Below, piece by piece: positions 32,597 through 41,441 of a stretch of 64,000 nucleotides of DNA. Source of the DNA: Paratractidigestivibacter faecalis (lineage in GTDB: Bacteria > Actinomycetota > Coriobacteriia > Coriobacteriales > Atopobiaceae). The translations under genes were made by a program, and so were the position numbers. The first letter of the stretch is position 1. The number at the start of each line of letters is the position of its first letter. The notes below the pieces were generated by a model that had not been told where the DNA came from, ran no database searches, and saw only the letters and a program-made list of their open reading frames with translations. The stretch lies in contig NZ_QSNG01000001.1 of the NCBI RefSeq assembly GCF_003416765.1, positions 1,018,742 through 1,082,741 on the forward strand. The letters are read 5' to 3'.

Positions 32597-33979
32597 TCAG
32601 GGGAAGGTAACGGTGACGGAGGTGCCTTCGCCGAGCTTGCTCGCAAGCGAGACGTCGGCGGCGTGGAAGGCGGCGGCGTGCTTGACGATGGCCAGGCCGA
32701 GGCCGGTGCCGCCCATGTCGCGGCTGCGGCCCTTGTCCACGCGGTAGAAGCGCTCGAAGACCTTCTTCTGCGCCTCCTCCGGGATGCCGATGCCCGTGTC
32801 GGACACGCGGATGGAGGGCCTGCCGTCGTACGGCAGCACCCACACGTAGACGTGGCCGCCCTCGCGGTTGTACCTGATGGCGTTCTCCACCAGGTTGCTC
32901 ACCAGCTCATCGAGCAGCCGCGCGTTGCCCTGGATGACGTAGCTTACGCCCTCCACGTGAAGCGTCACGCCCATGCGGGCCGCCTTGGGGGCGAGCCTTC
33001 GCTCGACGTCATGCGCCACGACCAGGAGGTCGACCTGCTCGTCGGGGCCGAAGAGGGAGGCGCGGTCCCCAGCGCGCTCGGTCTCGTCAAGCTTGGAGAG
33101 CATGAGTATGTCGCTCACCAGGCTGGAGAGGCGCCGCGCGTCGTCGTAGATGCGTCCGGCAAAGCCCTGCACGTCCTCCGGGCGGCAGATGCCGTCGCGG
33201 ATGAGCTCCGAGGCGCCCGAGATGCTGGCGATGGGCGTCTTGAGCTCGTGGGTGACGTTGGCCGTGAACTCCCGGCGCATGTCGTCGGCGTCCTGGATGG
33301 CGCTCATGCGCTCAAGGAGCTCTCTGCGTTGCTCGTTAAGTCGGCTCACCAGGGGCTCCAGCTCCTCGTAGGGGGCGCTGGCGTCCGCCCGGGTGGCGTC
33401 GATCTCAAGGATGGGCCGCACGAAGCGACCCACCAGCAGGCGAGAGACGCCCCAGCTCGCGGCCACCACGCACACCGCCACCACGGCGAGAAGCACCAGG
33501 TCGCGCGTGAGGAAGGAAGCCGCGCCGGCCCGGTCCACCGAGATGCGCAGCACGTCGCCCGAGCCGAGCCTGCGGGCCTCGTAGAGGCTAACATAGCCCA
33601 CGGTCTCGCTCGAGCGCTCCGAGGAGCCCGTCCCCGTGGCGAGGGCGCTTGCCACCTCGGGACGGTCCGCGTGGTTGGGAAGGCCGGCCGCGTCCGCCCC
33701 GGAGTCAAAGAGCACGCGACCGTCGGGCGCCACGAGGGTGGCGCGCAGGCTCCCCATGGAGAGGCCCGCCAGGACCTCCTCGTCGTTGTCGGTGGAGTCG
33801 AGAAGCGAGGCCAGGGTCTGGCACTCCCCCGCCAGCTGCTCGTGCTCGTCGTCCAGGAAGGCCCGCTCGTACACATAGGCGGACGCCGCCGTCACCACGA
33901 GGGCGGCGACGGCGCAGACGGCCACGAAGGCGACGAACATGTTGTGCGAGAGCGAGACGCCCCTCTTGTGCGCGGCCAC
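32597..33979 (-). CDS. phoR: PhoR-like sensor histidine kinase
   Basis: This 460-residue membrane kinase has two transmembrane segments (about residues 12-33 and 158-180) bracketing an extracytoplasmic sensor. A HAMP-like linker follows, then the dimerisation motif ANVTHELKTPIAS with the phosphorylated His near 243, and the ATPase motifs NLVENAIRYN, DTGIGIP and GTGLGLAIV. It senses phosphate status together with the Pst transporter and PhoU in the same operon and phosphorylates the response regulator encoded just upstream. The start is GTG at 33979. It is the last gene of the run; no clear terminator separates it from the convergent hydrolase-GNAT gene 13 bp away. Confidence 0.9.
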   Translation of the reverse strand: MAAHKRGVSLSHNMFVAFVAVCAVAALVVTAASAYVYERAFLDDEHEQLAGECQTLASLLDSTDNDEEVLAGLSMGSLRATLVAPDGRVLFDSGADAAGLPNHADRPEVASALATGTGSSERSSETVGYVSLYEARRLGSGDVLRISVDRAGAASFLTRDLVLLAVVAVCVVAASWGVSRLLVGRFVRPILEIDATRADASAPYEELEPLVSRLNEQRRELLERMSAIQDADDMRREFTANVTHELKTPIASISGASELIRDGICRPEDVQGFAGRIYDDARRLSSLVSDILMLSKLDETERAGDRASLFGPDEQVDLLVVAHDVERRLAPKAARMGVTLHVEGVSYVIQGNARLLDELVSNLVENAIRYNREGGHVYVWVLPYDGRPSIRVSDTGIGIPEEAQKKVFERFYRVDKGRSRDMGGTGLGLAIVKHAAAFHAADVSLASKLGEGTSVTVTFP

Positions 33980-33988
33980 GAGACCGGC

Positions 33989-34681
33989 CTACCCGCGCAC
34001 GCGGTAGCCGACGCCGCGGACCGTCTCGATAAGGTCCGAGCGCTCGCCCAGCTTGGCGCGAATCTGCTGGACGTGGACGTCGACGGTGCGCGAGCCCCCG
34101 TCGAAGTCCCAGCCCCAGACCCGCTGAAGCAGCGTCTCTCGCGAGAAGACCACGCCGGGAGACCTCATGAGGAACTCCAGCAGGTCGAACTCCCTCATGG
34201 TGAGCGAGAGCTCGCGGCCCTCGATGGTGGCCTCGCGGCGGTCGGGCCAGAGCATGAGCTCGCCCGCCACAAGCGACTGGCTCTCGGCGTGCGGCTGCTC
34301 GCGGCCCGCGCGGCGCAGCAGCGCCCTCGCGCGGCTCACCATCTCCATCATGCCGAAGGGCTTGGAGAGGTAGTCGTCGGCGCCGCCGTCCAGCGCGCGG
34401 ACCTTGTCGAGCTCGGTGTCCTTTGCGGTGAGCATCATGACGGGCACGTTGGAGAGGCCCGGCATGCGCCTGATGCGGGCCAGGATCTCGAGCCCGTCGG
34501 CGTCCGGCAGCATGATGTCCAGAAGGACCGCGTCGGGCGTCCGCTCGGCGCAGGCGCGCCTGAACTCGGCGTCGTTGGCACAGCCGCGTGCCTCGATGCC
34601 GCCCTGGCCCAGGGCGTAGACCGTGAGCTCACGGATGTTCTTGTCGTCCTCAACGTAGTAGACCACGCCAGATGCTCCCAT
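33989..34681 (-). CDS. phoB: PhoB/RegX3-like response regulator
   Basis: OmpR-family regulator of 230 residues: the receiver domain has acidic YYVEDD, the phosphorylated Asp in VLLDIMLPDADG (near residue 54) and the Lys in LSKPFG. The C-terminal winged helix ends TVDVHVQQIRAKLG and TVRGVGYRVRG. Neighbouring pst and phoR genes identify it as the phosphate regulator. It likely binds the helix-phased CTTAC repeats upstream of pstS. The ATG at 34681 has AGGGAAG; a GTG three bases earlier is an alternative. Confidence 0.92.
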   Translation of the reverse strand: MGASGVVYYVEDDKNIRELTVYALGQGGIEARGCANDAEFRRACAERTPDAVLLDIMLPDADGLEILARIRRMPGLSNVPVMMLTAKDTELDKVRALDGGADDYLSKPFGMMEMVSRARALLRRAGREQPHAESQSLVAGELMLWPDRREATIEGRELSLTMREFDLLEFLMRSPGVVFSRETLLQRVWGWDFDGGSRTVDVHVQQIRAKLGERSDLIETVRGVGYRVRG

Positions 34682-34690
34682 CACGCTTCC

Positions 34691-35383
34691 CTACTGGTCG
34701 AGCCCCGCGGCCTGGCTGGGCTTCTCCTCAACCCTGTGCTCGCCGGTGACGCGGAATATGGCCCAGGCGGCCACGCGCTTGGCGAGGTCTCCGATGCGCT
34801 CGAAGTACTTGGCGACCATGAGCAGCTCGGGGAGGTACTCGGCAGAGGACTTGCCGTCGCGGATGAGGGCGACGAGCTTCTCCTCCGACTCGGCATACAA
34901 GCAGTTTACCTTGTGGTCGGCCTCGATGACCCGCTGGGCCAGCTCGACGTCGCGCTCCACGAAGGCGTCGACCGCGCGCTCGACCATGGAGGCGGCGTGC
35001 TCGCTCATCTCCACGAACTCGCGGGTGAACTTGGCAGCGGCCTTGTCGGGGATCTCCTCGACGAGAAACGCCACGTCGCGGGTCATGCCGTCGATGTGGG
35101 AGAGGTCGGAGACGATGCGAAAGGCACCGGAGACAAAGCGCAGGTCGTCGCCGATGAGGGGCTGCTGGAGGAGCATCGCGTCAAGGCAGCCGTCCTCGAT
35201 GGACTCGCGCAGGCGGTCCTCCGCCTTGCGGCCCTCCACGACGCCCTCCTGGGCTCCGCGGTCACCCGTGGCGGCAAGGCCGGCGGCGCGGACGTCGGCC
35301 GCGCACTTCTCCTTGAGGCGGACGACGTGCTCCTGGATGCCCTGGAGCTGGCTCGTGAACTTGGTACGCGTCTTGAGAGTCAT
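34691..35383 (-). CDS. phoU: Phosphate signalling protein PhoU
   Basis: This all-helical protein of 230 residues has the two PhoU repeats, recognisable by LIGDDLRFVSGAFRIVSDLSHIDG in the first and ELLMVAKYFERIGDLAKRV in the second, with metal-binding acidic residues. PhoU links the Pst transporter to PhoR and restrains signalling when phosphate is plentiful. Its ATG shares a base with the pstB stop (TGATG), so translation is coupled. Confidence 0.95.
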   Translation of the reverse strand: MTLKTRTKFTSQLQGIQEHVVRLKEKCAADVRAAGLAATGDRGAQEGVVEGRKAEDRLRESIEDGCLDAMLLQQPLIGDDLRFVSGAFRIVSDLSHIDGMTRDVAFLVEEIPDKAAAKFTREFVEMSEHAASMVERAVDAFVERDVELAQRVIEADHKVNCLYAESEEKLVALIRDGKSSAEYLPELLMVAKYFERIGDLAKRVAAWAIFRVTGEHRVEEKPSQAAGLDQ

Positions 35384-36198
35384 CAGCTGAACCTTCCTGA
35401 GAGGTATTCCTGGGTCTTGGTCTGGCGAGGGTTGGCAAAGAGGTCCCTGGTGGGGCCGGACTCCACCAGCTCGCCGAGGTAGAAGAAGCAGGTCTTGTCG
35501 GCCACGCGGGTCGCCTGCTGCATGTTGTGGGTCACGACCACGACGGTGTGGTCGTGGGAGAGGCGCGCCATGAGCTCCTCCACCTGGGCGGTGGAGATGG
35601 GGTCCAGGGCGCTCGTGGGCTCGTCCATGAGAAGGACCTCGGGATTGGTGGCAAGCGCGCGGGCGATGCACAGGCGCTGCTGCTGGCCACCGGAAAGGCC
35701 CAGGCCGGACTGGTCGAGCTTGTCCTTGGCCTCCTCCCAGAGGGCGGCGCGGGTGAGGCAGTGCTCCAAGATCTCGTCGGCCTCGTCGCGGGAGAGCCTG
35801 CCCATGCGAGACGGGCCGTAGAGCACGTTGTCCCTGATGCTCATCGGGAAGGGGTTGGGGTGTTGAAAGACCATGCCCACGTGGATGCGCAGCGCGCAGG
35901 CGTCCATGGTAAAGACGTCGGTGCCGTCGAGCTCCACGCGGCCCTCGTGGCAGACGCTGGGCACGAAGTCGCACATGCGGTTGAACGTGCGCAGCAGCGT
36001 GGACTTGCCGCAGCCGGACGGCCCGATGAAGGCCGTGCAGCGGTTCTTGGGGATGGAGAGGCCGATGCCCTTGAGGGCCTGGAAGTCCCCGTACCAGAGG
36101 TTGAGGCCACGGACGTCCATGCGGCTCTCGGCCGCCTCCAGGGCGCACCTGGCGTACTCGGCCTCGGCGGGCGTTTGCGAGGTTTGAGTCTGCATCAT
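35383..36198 (-). CDS. pstB: Phosphate ABC transporter ATP-binding protein (second PstB)
   Basis: This 271-residue ABC ATPase has Walker A GPSGCGKSTLLRTFNRM, the PstB hallmark VFQHPNPFPMSIRDNVLYGPS, signature LSGGQQQRLCIARAL and Walker B VLLMDEPTSALDP. It powers PstCA-mediated phosphate import. It has an N-terminal extension of about 28 residues compared with the other PstB. The start ATG overlaps the upstream pstB stop (ATGA); ATG 36195 is an alternative. Two different pstB genes in one operon occur in some Gram-positive bacteria. Confidence 0.94.
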   Translation of the reverse strand: MMQTQTSQTPAEAEYARCALEAAESRMDVRGLNLWYGDFQALKGIGLSIPKNRCTAFIGPSGCGKSTLLRTFNRMCDFVPSVCHEGRVELDGTDVFTMDACALRIHVGMVFQHPNPFPMSIRDNVLYGPSRMGRLSRDEADEILEHCLTRAALWEEAKDKLDQSGLGLSGGQQQRLCIARALATNPEVLLMDEPTSALDPISTAQVEELMARLSHDHTVVVVTHNMQQATRVADKTCFFYLGELVESGPTRDLFANPRQTKTQEYLSGRFS

Positions 36199-36992
36199 CC
36201 GAACCTTCCGGTGAGATAGTCGACGAGTCGCTGGTCCTGGGGGTCGAGAAACACCCGGCGCGTGGTGCCGGTCTCCACCATGTCGCCCATGTAGAAGAAG
36301 GCGGTGCGGTCCGAGACGCGCTTTGCCTGCTCCATGTTGTGGGTGACGATGACGCAGCAGATGCCGGAGTCCGCGATCTGGCGGATGGTCTCCTCCACCG
36401 CAAAGGTGGAGATGGGGTCCAGGGCCGAGCAGGGCTCGTCGAACAGGACCACGTCTGGCCTCATGGCAAGCGTGCGGGCGATGCACAGACGCTGCTGCTG
36501 GCCTCCGGAGAGGGCAAGCGCGCTGCGGTCGAGCTTGTCCTTGACCTCGTCCCAGAGCGCGGCCTGCCTGAGAGACTCCTCCACGAGGACGTCGGCCTCG
36601 TCCCTGCCGGCCACGCGGCCGTGGCGGCGCGGCGCAAACAGGATGTTCTCGCGGATGGACTTGCGGAAGGGCGTGGGCTGCTGGAAGACCATGCCGATGG
36701 ACTTGCGCAGCTCGAAGAGGTTCTCGCGCGGGGTGTTGATGTCGTGTCCGTGGTAGTAGATGGAGCCGCCGACGTCGCAGCGCGGGATCTCCCGGTTCAT
36801 GAGGTTGATGCAGCGCAGGAAGGTGGACTTGCCGCAGCCGGAGGGGCCGATGAGGGCCGTGCAGGTGCCGGCGTCAAAGCCCAGGCTCGTGGGGTGCAGC
36901 GCCTCGTGGGCGCGGTCGTAGCGGACGGTCACGTCCACGGTGGAGAGCAGGTGGGCGTCGGCCGCGGCCCGGGTGGTGTTGTCTTGGGTCAT
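36195..36992 (-). CDS. pstB: Phosphate ABC transporter ATP-binding protein (first PstB)
   Basis: This 265-residue PstB has Walker A GPSGCGKSTFLRCINLM, Q-loop region VFQQPTPFRKSIRENILFAP, signature LSGGQQQRLCIARTL and Walker B VVLFDEPCSALDP. It differs clearly from the second PstB, so the pair is an old duplication and the two could form a heterodimer. It lies 7 nt downstream of pstA. Confidence 0.94.
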   Translation of the reverse strand: MTQDNTTRAAADAHLLSTVDVTVRYDRAHEALHPTSLGFDAGTCTALIGPSGCGKSTFLRCINLMNREIPRCDVGGSIYYHGHDINTPRENLFELRKSIGMVFQQPTPFRKSIRENILFAPRRHGRVAGRDEADVLVEESLRQAALWDEVKDKLDRSALALSGGQQQRLCIARTLAMRPDVVLFDEPCSALDPISTFAVEETIRQIADSGICCVIVTHNMEQAKRVSDRTAFFYMGDMVETGTTRRVFLDPQDQRLVDYLTGRFG

Positions 36993-36999
36993 CTCAGCC

Positions 37000-37923
37000 T
37001 CACTCGCTCGTCATCTTCTTGGCCAGCGCCTTGCCCAGGAGACGTGCGACCACGTTGAACAGAAGCACGCAGATGATGAGGACGCAGGCGGTGCCCCAGA
37101 CGATCTCGTCGTTGCCGGGGGACGGCTCCATCTTGAGCTTCCAGATGTGGACGGCGAGGGTCTCGGCCGGGCGGAACACGTTCCAGGGGTTGCGCGGGCT
37201 CGCGAGGTTCATGCTCGCGAAGTTGATGTTGACCGCGGCGGAGCCGGACGTGAAGATCAGGGCGGCGGCCTCGCCGAAGACGCGGCCGGCAGAGATCACG
37301 ATGCCGGTCACGATGGCGGGCATGGCGGCGGGAAGAAGCACGTGGATGGTGGTCTCCCAGCGCGTGAGGCCCATGGCCAGGCCGGCGTCGCGCTGGCTGC
37401 GCGGCACGTCCTCAAGCGCCTGCTGGATGACGCGTACCAGGATGGGGATGTTGAACATCGTGAGGGCCATGGCGCCGGCCAGGATGGAGATGCCCCAGCC
37501 CAGCGTGACAACGAAGAACAGGCTGCCGAACATGCCCACAACGATGGAGGGCAGGCTGGAGAGGGTCTCGATGGCGGTGGAGGCGGCCTTGGTCACCCAG
37601 TTGTCGGGCGCGTACTCCACCAGGAAGATGGCGGCGCCCAGGCTGATGGGGACGCTGATGAGCAGCGTGATCACCAGCATGTAGAAGCTGTCGAAGAGCT
37701 CAGAGGAGATGCCGGGGTTGACGTCGGCCGCAGGCGGCGTGGTGAGGAAGCCCGGCGAGAGGGCCTTGCCGATGCCCTGGAACACGATGAACGCCACGAT
37801 GGCGGCGAGAAGCGCCAGCACGAAGGCCACGATGACGGTGAGGATGCCCGTGGCCACGCGGTCCTGGCGGCGAATCCTGGCGGCGTGTGCGTCGAGGTCG
37901 ACCTCGTCGATGCGGTTAGCCAC
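37000..37923 (-). CDS. pstA: Phosphate ABC transporter permease PstA
   Basis: This 307-residue permease has about six membrane helices and the BPD permease EAA-type loop (GLAMGLTRWETTIHVLLPAAMPAIVTGI). It begins with a cytoplasmic acidic stretch. With PstC it forms the membrane channel for phosphate. The start is GTG at 37923, overlapping the pstC end by 8 nt, with GAAGG upstream in pstC. Confidence 0.94.
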   Translation of the reverse strand: MANRIDEVDLDAHAARIRRQDRVATGILTVIVAFVLALLAAIVAFIVFQGIGKALSPGFLTTPPAADVNPGISSELFDSFYMLVITLLISVPISLGAAIFLVEYAPDNWVTKAASTAIETLSSLPSIVVGMFGSLFFVVTLGWGISILAGAMALTMFNIPILVRVIQQALEDVPRSQRDAGLAMGLTRWETTIHVLLPAAMPAIVTGIVISAGRVFGEAAALIFTSGSAAVNINFASMNLASPRNPWNVFRPAETLAVHIWKLKMEPSPGNDEIVWGTACVLIICVLLFNVVARLLGKALAKKMTSE

Positions 37924-38818
37924 GGTCCTTCGCCCCCTTCGAGCCGATGAGGTGGATGACGAGGATGAAGAGCAGGCTCATGCCCATGAGCAAGAGGCCC
38001 AGGGCCCACAGGGCGTGATACTGCACCGACCCGGTGGTGGCGTTGGCAAAGCCCGAGGTGAGCGCCGTGGTGAGCGTGGCCGCGGGAGACAGCAGGCCCG
38101 CCGGCATGATCTTCTCGACGCTGCCGATGACCATCTGGACGGCCAGGGTCTCGCCGAAGGCGCGGGTCATGCCCAGGATGACGGCGGTCATGAGCGAGGG
38201 AAGCGCGCTCTTGAGGACGACGTGCCAGACCGTCTGCCAGCGGGTGCAGCCCAGGGCGTAGGAGCCCTCGCGGTACTGGTTGGGGACGGCGGCCAGGGCG
38301 TCGATGGAGAGCGTCGTCACCGTCGGCAGGATCATGACGGCAAGCACGATGGCGCCGGAGAGGATGCCAGCGCCGGTGCCGGCCGCCTCGCCGAAGATCG
38401 CGCGCATGGCGGCGTTGACCACCGTCAGGCCGATGAGGCCGTAGACGACGGAGGGGATGCCGACGAGCAGCTCGACCAGGGGCTGGAACACCTTGCGGCC
38501 AAAGCCGGGGCGGACCTCCACGACGAAGATGGCGCTGCCCAGGGCGATGGGGAGCGTGAGCAGGGTGGAGAGGAGCATCACGCCGAAGGACGTAACGATG
38601 AGCGGGAGCGCCCCGAACTTGCCGTCAGAGGGCACCCAGCTCGTGCCCGTGACGAACTGGCCGAAGTCCAGGCCGTCGACGAGAAACGCCGAGAGGCCCT
38701 GCTGGGCGACCATCACGATGAGGGTCACCACGATCAGGGCCACAAGGGCGACGCAGGCACCCGTGAGGGTGAGGCCCACGTTCTCCAGCCTTCGCTTCGG
38801 CAGCATGCGTTTTGACAT
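37916..38818 (-). CDS. pstC: Phosphate ABC transporter permease PstC
   Basis: This 300-residue permease has six predicted membrane helices and the conserved loop YALGCTRWQTVWHVVLKSALP. It also has FGQFVTGTSWVPSDGKFGALP in the first periplasmic loop, typical of PstC. The ATG at 38818 has GAAAGG; an upstream frame to 38860 lacks conserved sequence. It follows pstS by 77 nt. Confidence 0.94.
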   Translation of the reverse strand: MSKRMLPKRRLENVGLTLTGACVALVALIVVTLIVMVAQQGLSAFLVDGLDFGQFVTGTSWVPSDGKFGALPLIVTSFGVMLLSTLLTLPIALGSAIFVVEVRPGFGRKVFQPLVELLVGIPSVVYGLIGLTVVNAAMRAIFGEAAGTGAGILSGAIVLAVMILPTVTTLSIDALAAVPNQYREGSYALGCTRWQTVWHVVLKSALPSLMTAVILGMTRAFGETLAVQMVIGSVEKIMPAGLLSPAATLTTALTSGFANATTGSVQYHALWALGLLLMGMSLLFILVIHLIGSKGAKDRG

Positions 38819-38895
38819 GTGCGACCTTTCGGAAAACGGGAAATGCGGGGCGCCGCCCATGAGGAGGAGGAGGCACCCCCGCGAGGAGGAAGGGA

Positions 38896-39825
38896 CTACT
38901 TGGAGGACACGTTGCCCTTGGCGTCCTTGGCGACCTTCATGTCGGAGGCGGGGATGAAGCCCTCCTCCTCGACCAGGCTGCCCTGGACCTCGTCGGACAT
39001 CATGAAGTCGAGGAAGGCGCGGGTGGCCTCGTCGGCGTCCTTGGCGGTGTACATGTGCTCGTAGGCCCAGATGTTGAACTTGCCGAAGCAGACGTTCTCG
39101 GCGGTAGGCTCGACTCCGTCGACCTTCAGGGCGCGGAACTTGGTGTCGTCGTAGTAGGAGAAGGCCAGGTAGGAGATGGCGCCCTCGGTCTGCTGGATCT
39201 TCTCGACGACGGTGCCGGAGGAGTCCTCCTCGGCGACGGGGGCAAAGGACTCGGGGGCCTTCTCGCCGGCCAGGACGGCGGCCTCGAAGGTGGCGCGGGT
39301 GCCGGAGCCGGCCTTGCGCTCGATGACCTGAATCTTGCCGGCGGTGCCGCCGACCTCGGACCAGTCGGTGATGGCGCCGGTGAAGATGCCCTTGAGCTGC
39401 TCGGTGGTGAGGTCATCGACGTCGACGTTGGAGTTGACGACGGGACCCATGCCGACGACGCAGACGGTATGGTCCTCGAGCTTGGCGGCGTCGGCGGCGT
39501 CGAGCTTCTCCTCGGCGAAGACGTCGGAGCGGCCGATCTGGGCCTTGCCGTCCTTGACGTCGGAGAGGCCCTGGCCAGATCCGCCGCCGGTGATGGCGAT
39601 GGTCACGTCGGGGTACTTGTCCTCGAACTTGTGCGCGGCGCTCTCGACGAGCGTCTGGAAGGAGGTGGCGCCGGAGCAGTTGACGGTGCCGGAGACGGAG
39701 GCGGCGGCCTCAGAGGCGGCGGAGTTGCCGCCGCAGCCAACGAGGCCGAGGCCGGCCATGGCGACGGTGGCGGCGCCGAAGGCGCCCAGGAACTGACGGC
39801 GGGACATGCTATCGAGCTTGGACAT
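38896..39825 (-). CDS. pstS: Phosphate-binding lipoprotein PstS
   Basis: This 309-residue substrate-binding protein starts MSKLDSMSRRQFLGAFGAAT, with a twin-arginine SRRQF followed by a hydrophobic core and lipobox LVGCGG (Cys near 31). It is probably exported, perhaps by Tat, and lipid-anchored. Phosphate-binding motifs include CSGATSFQTL, GGGSGQGL and RKAGSGTRATFE. It delivers phosphate to PstCA. First gene of the eight-gene phosphate operon; start ATG with AAGGAG. Confidence 0.94.
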   Translation of the reverse strand: MSKLDSMSRRQFLGAFGAATVAMAGLGLVGCGGNSAASEAAASVSGTVNCSGATSFQTLVESAAHKFEDKYPDVTIAITGGGSGQGLSDVKDGKAQIGRSDVFAEEKLDAADAAKLEDHTVCVVGMGPVVNSNVDVDDLTTEQLKGIFTGAITDWSEVGGTAGKIQVIERKAGSGTRATFEAAVLAGEKAPESFAPVAEEDSSGTVVEKIQQTEGAISYLAFSYYDDTKFRALKVDGVEPTAENVCFGKFNIWAYEHMYTAKDADEATRAFLDFMMSDEVQGSLVEEEGFIPASDMKVAKDAKGNVSSK

Positions 39826-39933
39826 GCTTCTCCTTCTTTGGGGTTGTGGGCGCCCGCGCTTGGCGGCGCAGGGCCCTTGTCGAGAAGCACTCTAGGGTGT
39901 CGAGGACGCGTTTTTGGGCCGCGCCGGCGCCGT

Positions 39934-39980
39934 CTTACCCACGCGTGACCACGCCTTACACTCGCCTTACGCGAGCTTAC
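39934..39980 (-). promoter_or_regulatory. Helix-phased CTTAC repeats: candidate Pho box of pstS
   Basis: CTTAC (GTAAG on the transcribed strand) occurs at 39934, 39955, 39966 and 39976. The steps are 21, 11 and 10 nt, all multiples of one helical turn. A fifth copy is at 40014. OmpR-type regulators such as PhoB bind direct repeats of about 11 bp, so this is a good PhoB-binding candidate. It lies about 110-155 bp upstream of the pstS start with a possible -10 TAGAGT near 39890. The rest of the 505-nt gap to 40330 holds a composite repeat and no gene. Confidence 0.55.
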
Positions 39981-40048
39981 ACTCCACTGCAAAAACGGCA
40001 TTCTGCCTGCGGGCTTACATTACAGGTCAGGCGGCGTGGGGTGGTGGC

Positions 40049-40148
40049 GAGCCGGATAACGCGGCGGTTGGCAGCAAATCAGTGCCAACGTCCGCAATTG
40101 AAGGCTCTTTGGCGACAATTCCGTGCCAACTGCCGCATTTCTCGGCTC
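40049..40148. repeat. Composite palindromic element, three-word copy
   Basis: 25-nt words at 40049 (direct), 40083 and 40124 (inverted) fit GAGCC-N7-GCGGC-N-G-N-TGGCA. The spacing of 34 and 41 nt and the 9-nt centre are identical to the 141-bp elements at 41442-41582 and 51229-51369; the first direct word is absent. Confidence 0.85.
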
Positions 40149-40330
40149 AAGCGACGGGGTCGCAACCCTGCCCTCACGCCCCTCGTGTGCTTTCTGTGAT
40201 TGCTTTAGCGTGCTAAAGCAAATTGCGCGCGGCTCCAAGCTGCGAGAAGGGCCCACTCCCGAAAGCGACTCGCAAGAAATCGGTAAGGCTGGTCCAGGTT
40301 CGACTCGCCCGTTTGCCCTAGCCTCGAGCC

Positions 40331-41425
40331 ATGACGATTCTTCTCTCACATACCAGCGCGCTCGAAGCCCTTCGCAGGCTCGGCTGCATCCGGCAGGAGC
40401 CCATCGGCGCCGACGCAGTCGCCCTCGATTGCGCCCCCGACGCCTCGAGGGCGGCCGCCCTGTGGGAATCGGCCTTGCCGGGCACGCCCCAGGCGCCGTT
40501 GCACGTGCAGGTTCCGCAGGGTTCCCCGCGCAGGAGAGGAGGCGCCCTGGTGACGCACCCCATGGGGGAGCCGCCGACAGGCGAGGTTCTCTCGCTTTGC
40601 AAGGGACTCGCCTGCCCCACGCCCTCGCAGCTCCTCGTGCAGCTGGAGCCCCGTCTCACCCGACTCGAGCTGCTGACGCTCATGGAGGAGCTCATGGGAA
40701 CCTACGCGGTGCGACCGGACGCGCCGCGAGGCATGGTCGCCAGGCCATCTCCCCTGCTCGCGCCCGAGGAGCTGGAGACGCGCCTGGGACTGGCTGGTAG
40801 CGCGACCAACCACAGGAAGCTCCGCTGGGCGCTCGACAGGGTCGTCCCCGGGTCCGCCTCCCCAAGGGAGTCCAAGCTTGTTCTTCGCCTTTCGCTGCAG
40901 GCGTCGCTCGGGGGTTACGGGCTGGCGGTCGCCGGGCTCAACCAGGGGCTGGCGGTCGCAGGCATCGCCAGCGGAGAAGGGCGCATGCGCAGGCCCGACG
41001 TGCTTCTCGCCAGGCCGGGACACGCGGGAGGCGACAGACTGGTGGCGCTCGAATACGACGGCGACGTCCACCTCGACGAGGAGCGTCACGCCGAGGACCT
41101 GCGCAGGACCAACGAGCTCGCGGCCGCAGGCATAGCCGAGTACCGGGTCGACAAGGCCCTCTACAAGAACCTCGGCTACATGGACTCTCTGGTGGAGCAA
41201 ATACGAGCCGAGCTCGGCATGCCCAGAGAGCACCTCTCGAGACGCCAGCGGGAGCAGCGGCGCAAGCTGAGACTGGAGCTCTTTGACGAGCTGGAGGAGA
41301 TTGACGGCGTGACCTGGGACGGACGAGCCCGCGAAAGGGACAGGCGCAAGGCTGGCGTCAGCGCAACGCCGCCGCAAGACCCCGTCGAAGGAGACGCCGT
41401 GCCCTTGGAGGCGTACGGCGTCTAG
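40331..41425 (+). CDS. Orphan protein with a DUF559/Vsr-like nuclease segment
   Basis: The protein is 364 residues with no family I can name with confidence. The C-terminal third reads RPDVLLARPG, LVALEYDGDVHLDEERHAEDL and then GIAEYRVDKAL. The E-x-DG-x-x-H pattern followed by a helical stretch and a strand resembles the PD-(D/E)XK-like DUF559/Vsr endonuclease fold. The N-terminal part (SHTSALEALRRL; SQLLVQLEPRLTRLELLTLMEELMG) is helical and may be regulatory or DNA-binding. It stands alone between two composite palindromes and looks like an accessory or transferred gene. The ATG at 40331 lacks a strong Shine-Dalgarno. Confidence 0.6.
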   Translation: MTILLSHTSALEALRRLGCIRQEPIGADAVALDCAPDASRAAALWESALPGTPQAPLHVQVPQGSPRRRGGALVTHPMGEPPTGEVLSLCKGLACPTPSQLLVQLEPRLTRLELLTLMEELMGTYAVRPDAPRGMVARPSPLLAPEELETRLGLAGSATNHRKLRWALDRVVPGSASPRESKLVLRLSLQASLGGYGLAVAGLNQGLAVAGIASGEGRMRRPDVLLARPGHAGGDRLVALEYDGDVHLDEERHAEDLRRTNELAAAGIAEYRVDKALYKNLGYMDSLVEQIRAELGMPREHLSRRQREQRRKLRLELFDELEEIDGVTWDGRARERDRRKAGVSATPPQDPVEGDAVPLEAYGV

Positions 41426-41441
41426 CGCGCCCGATGAGACG

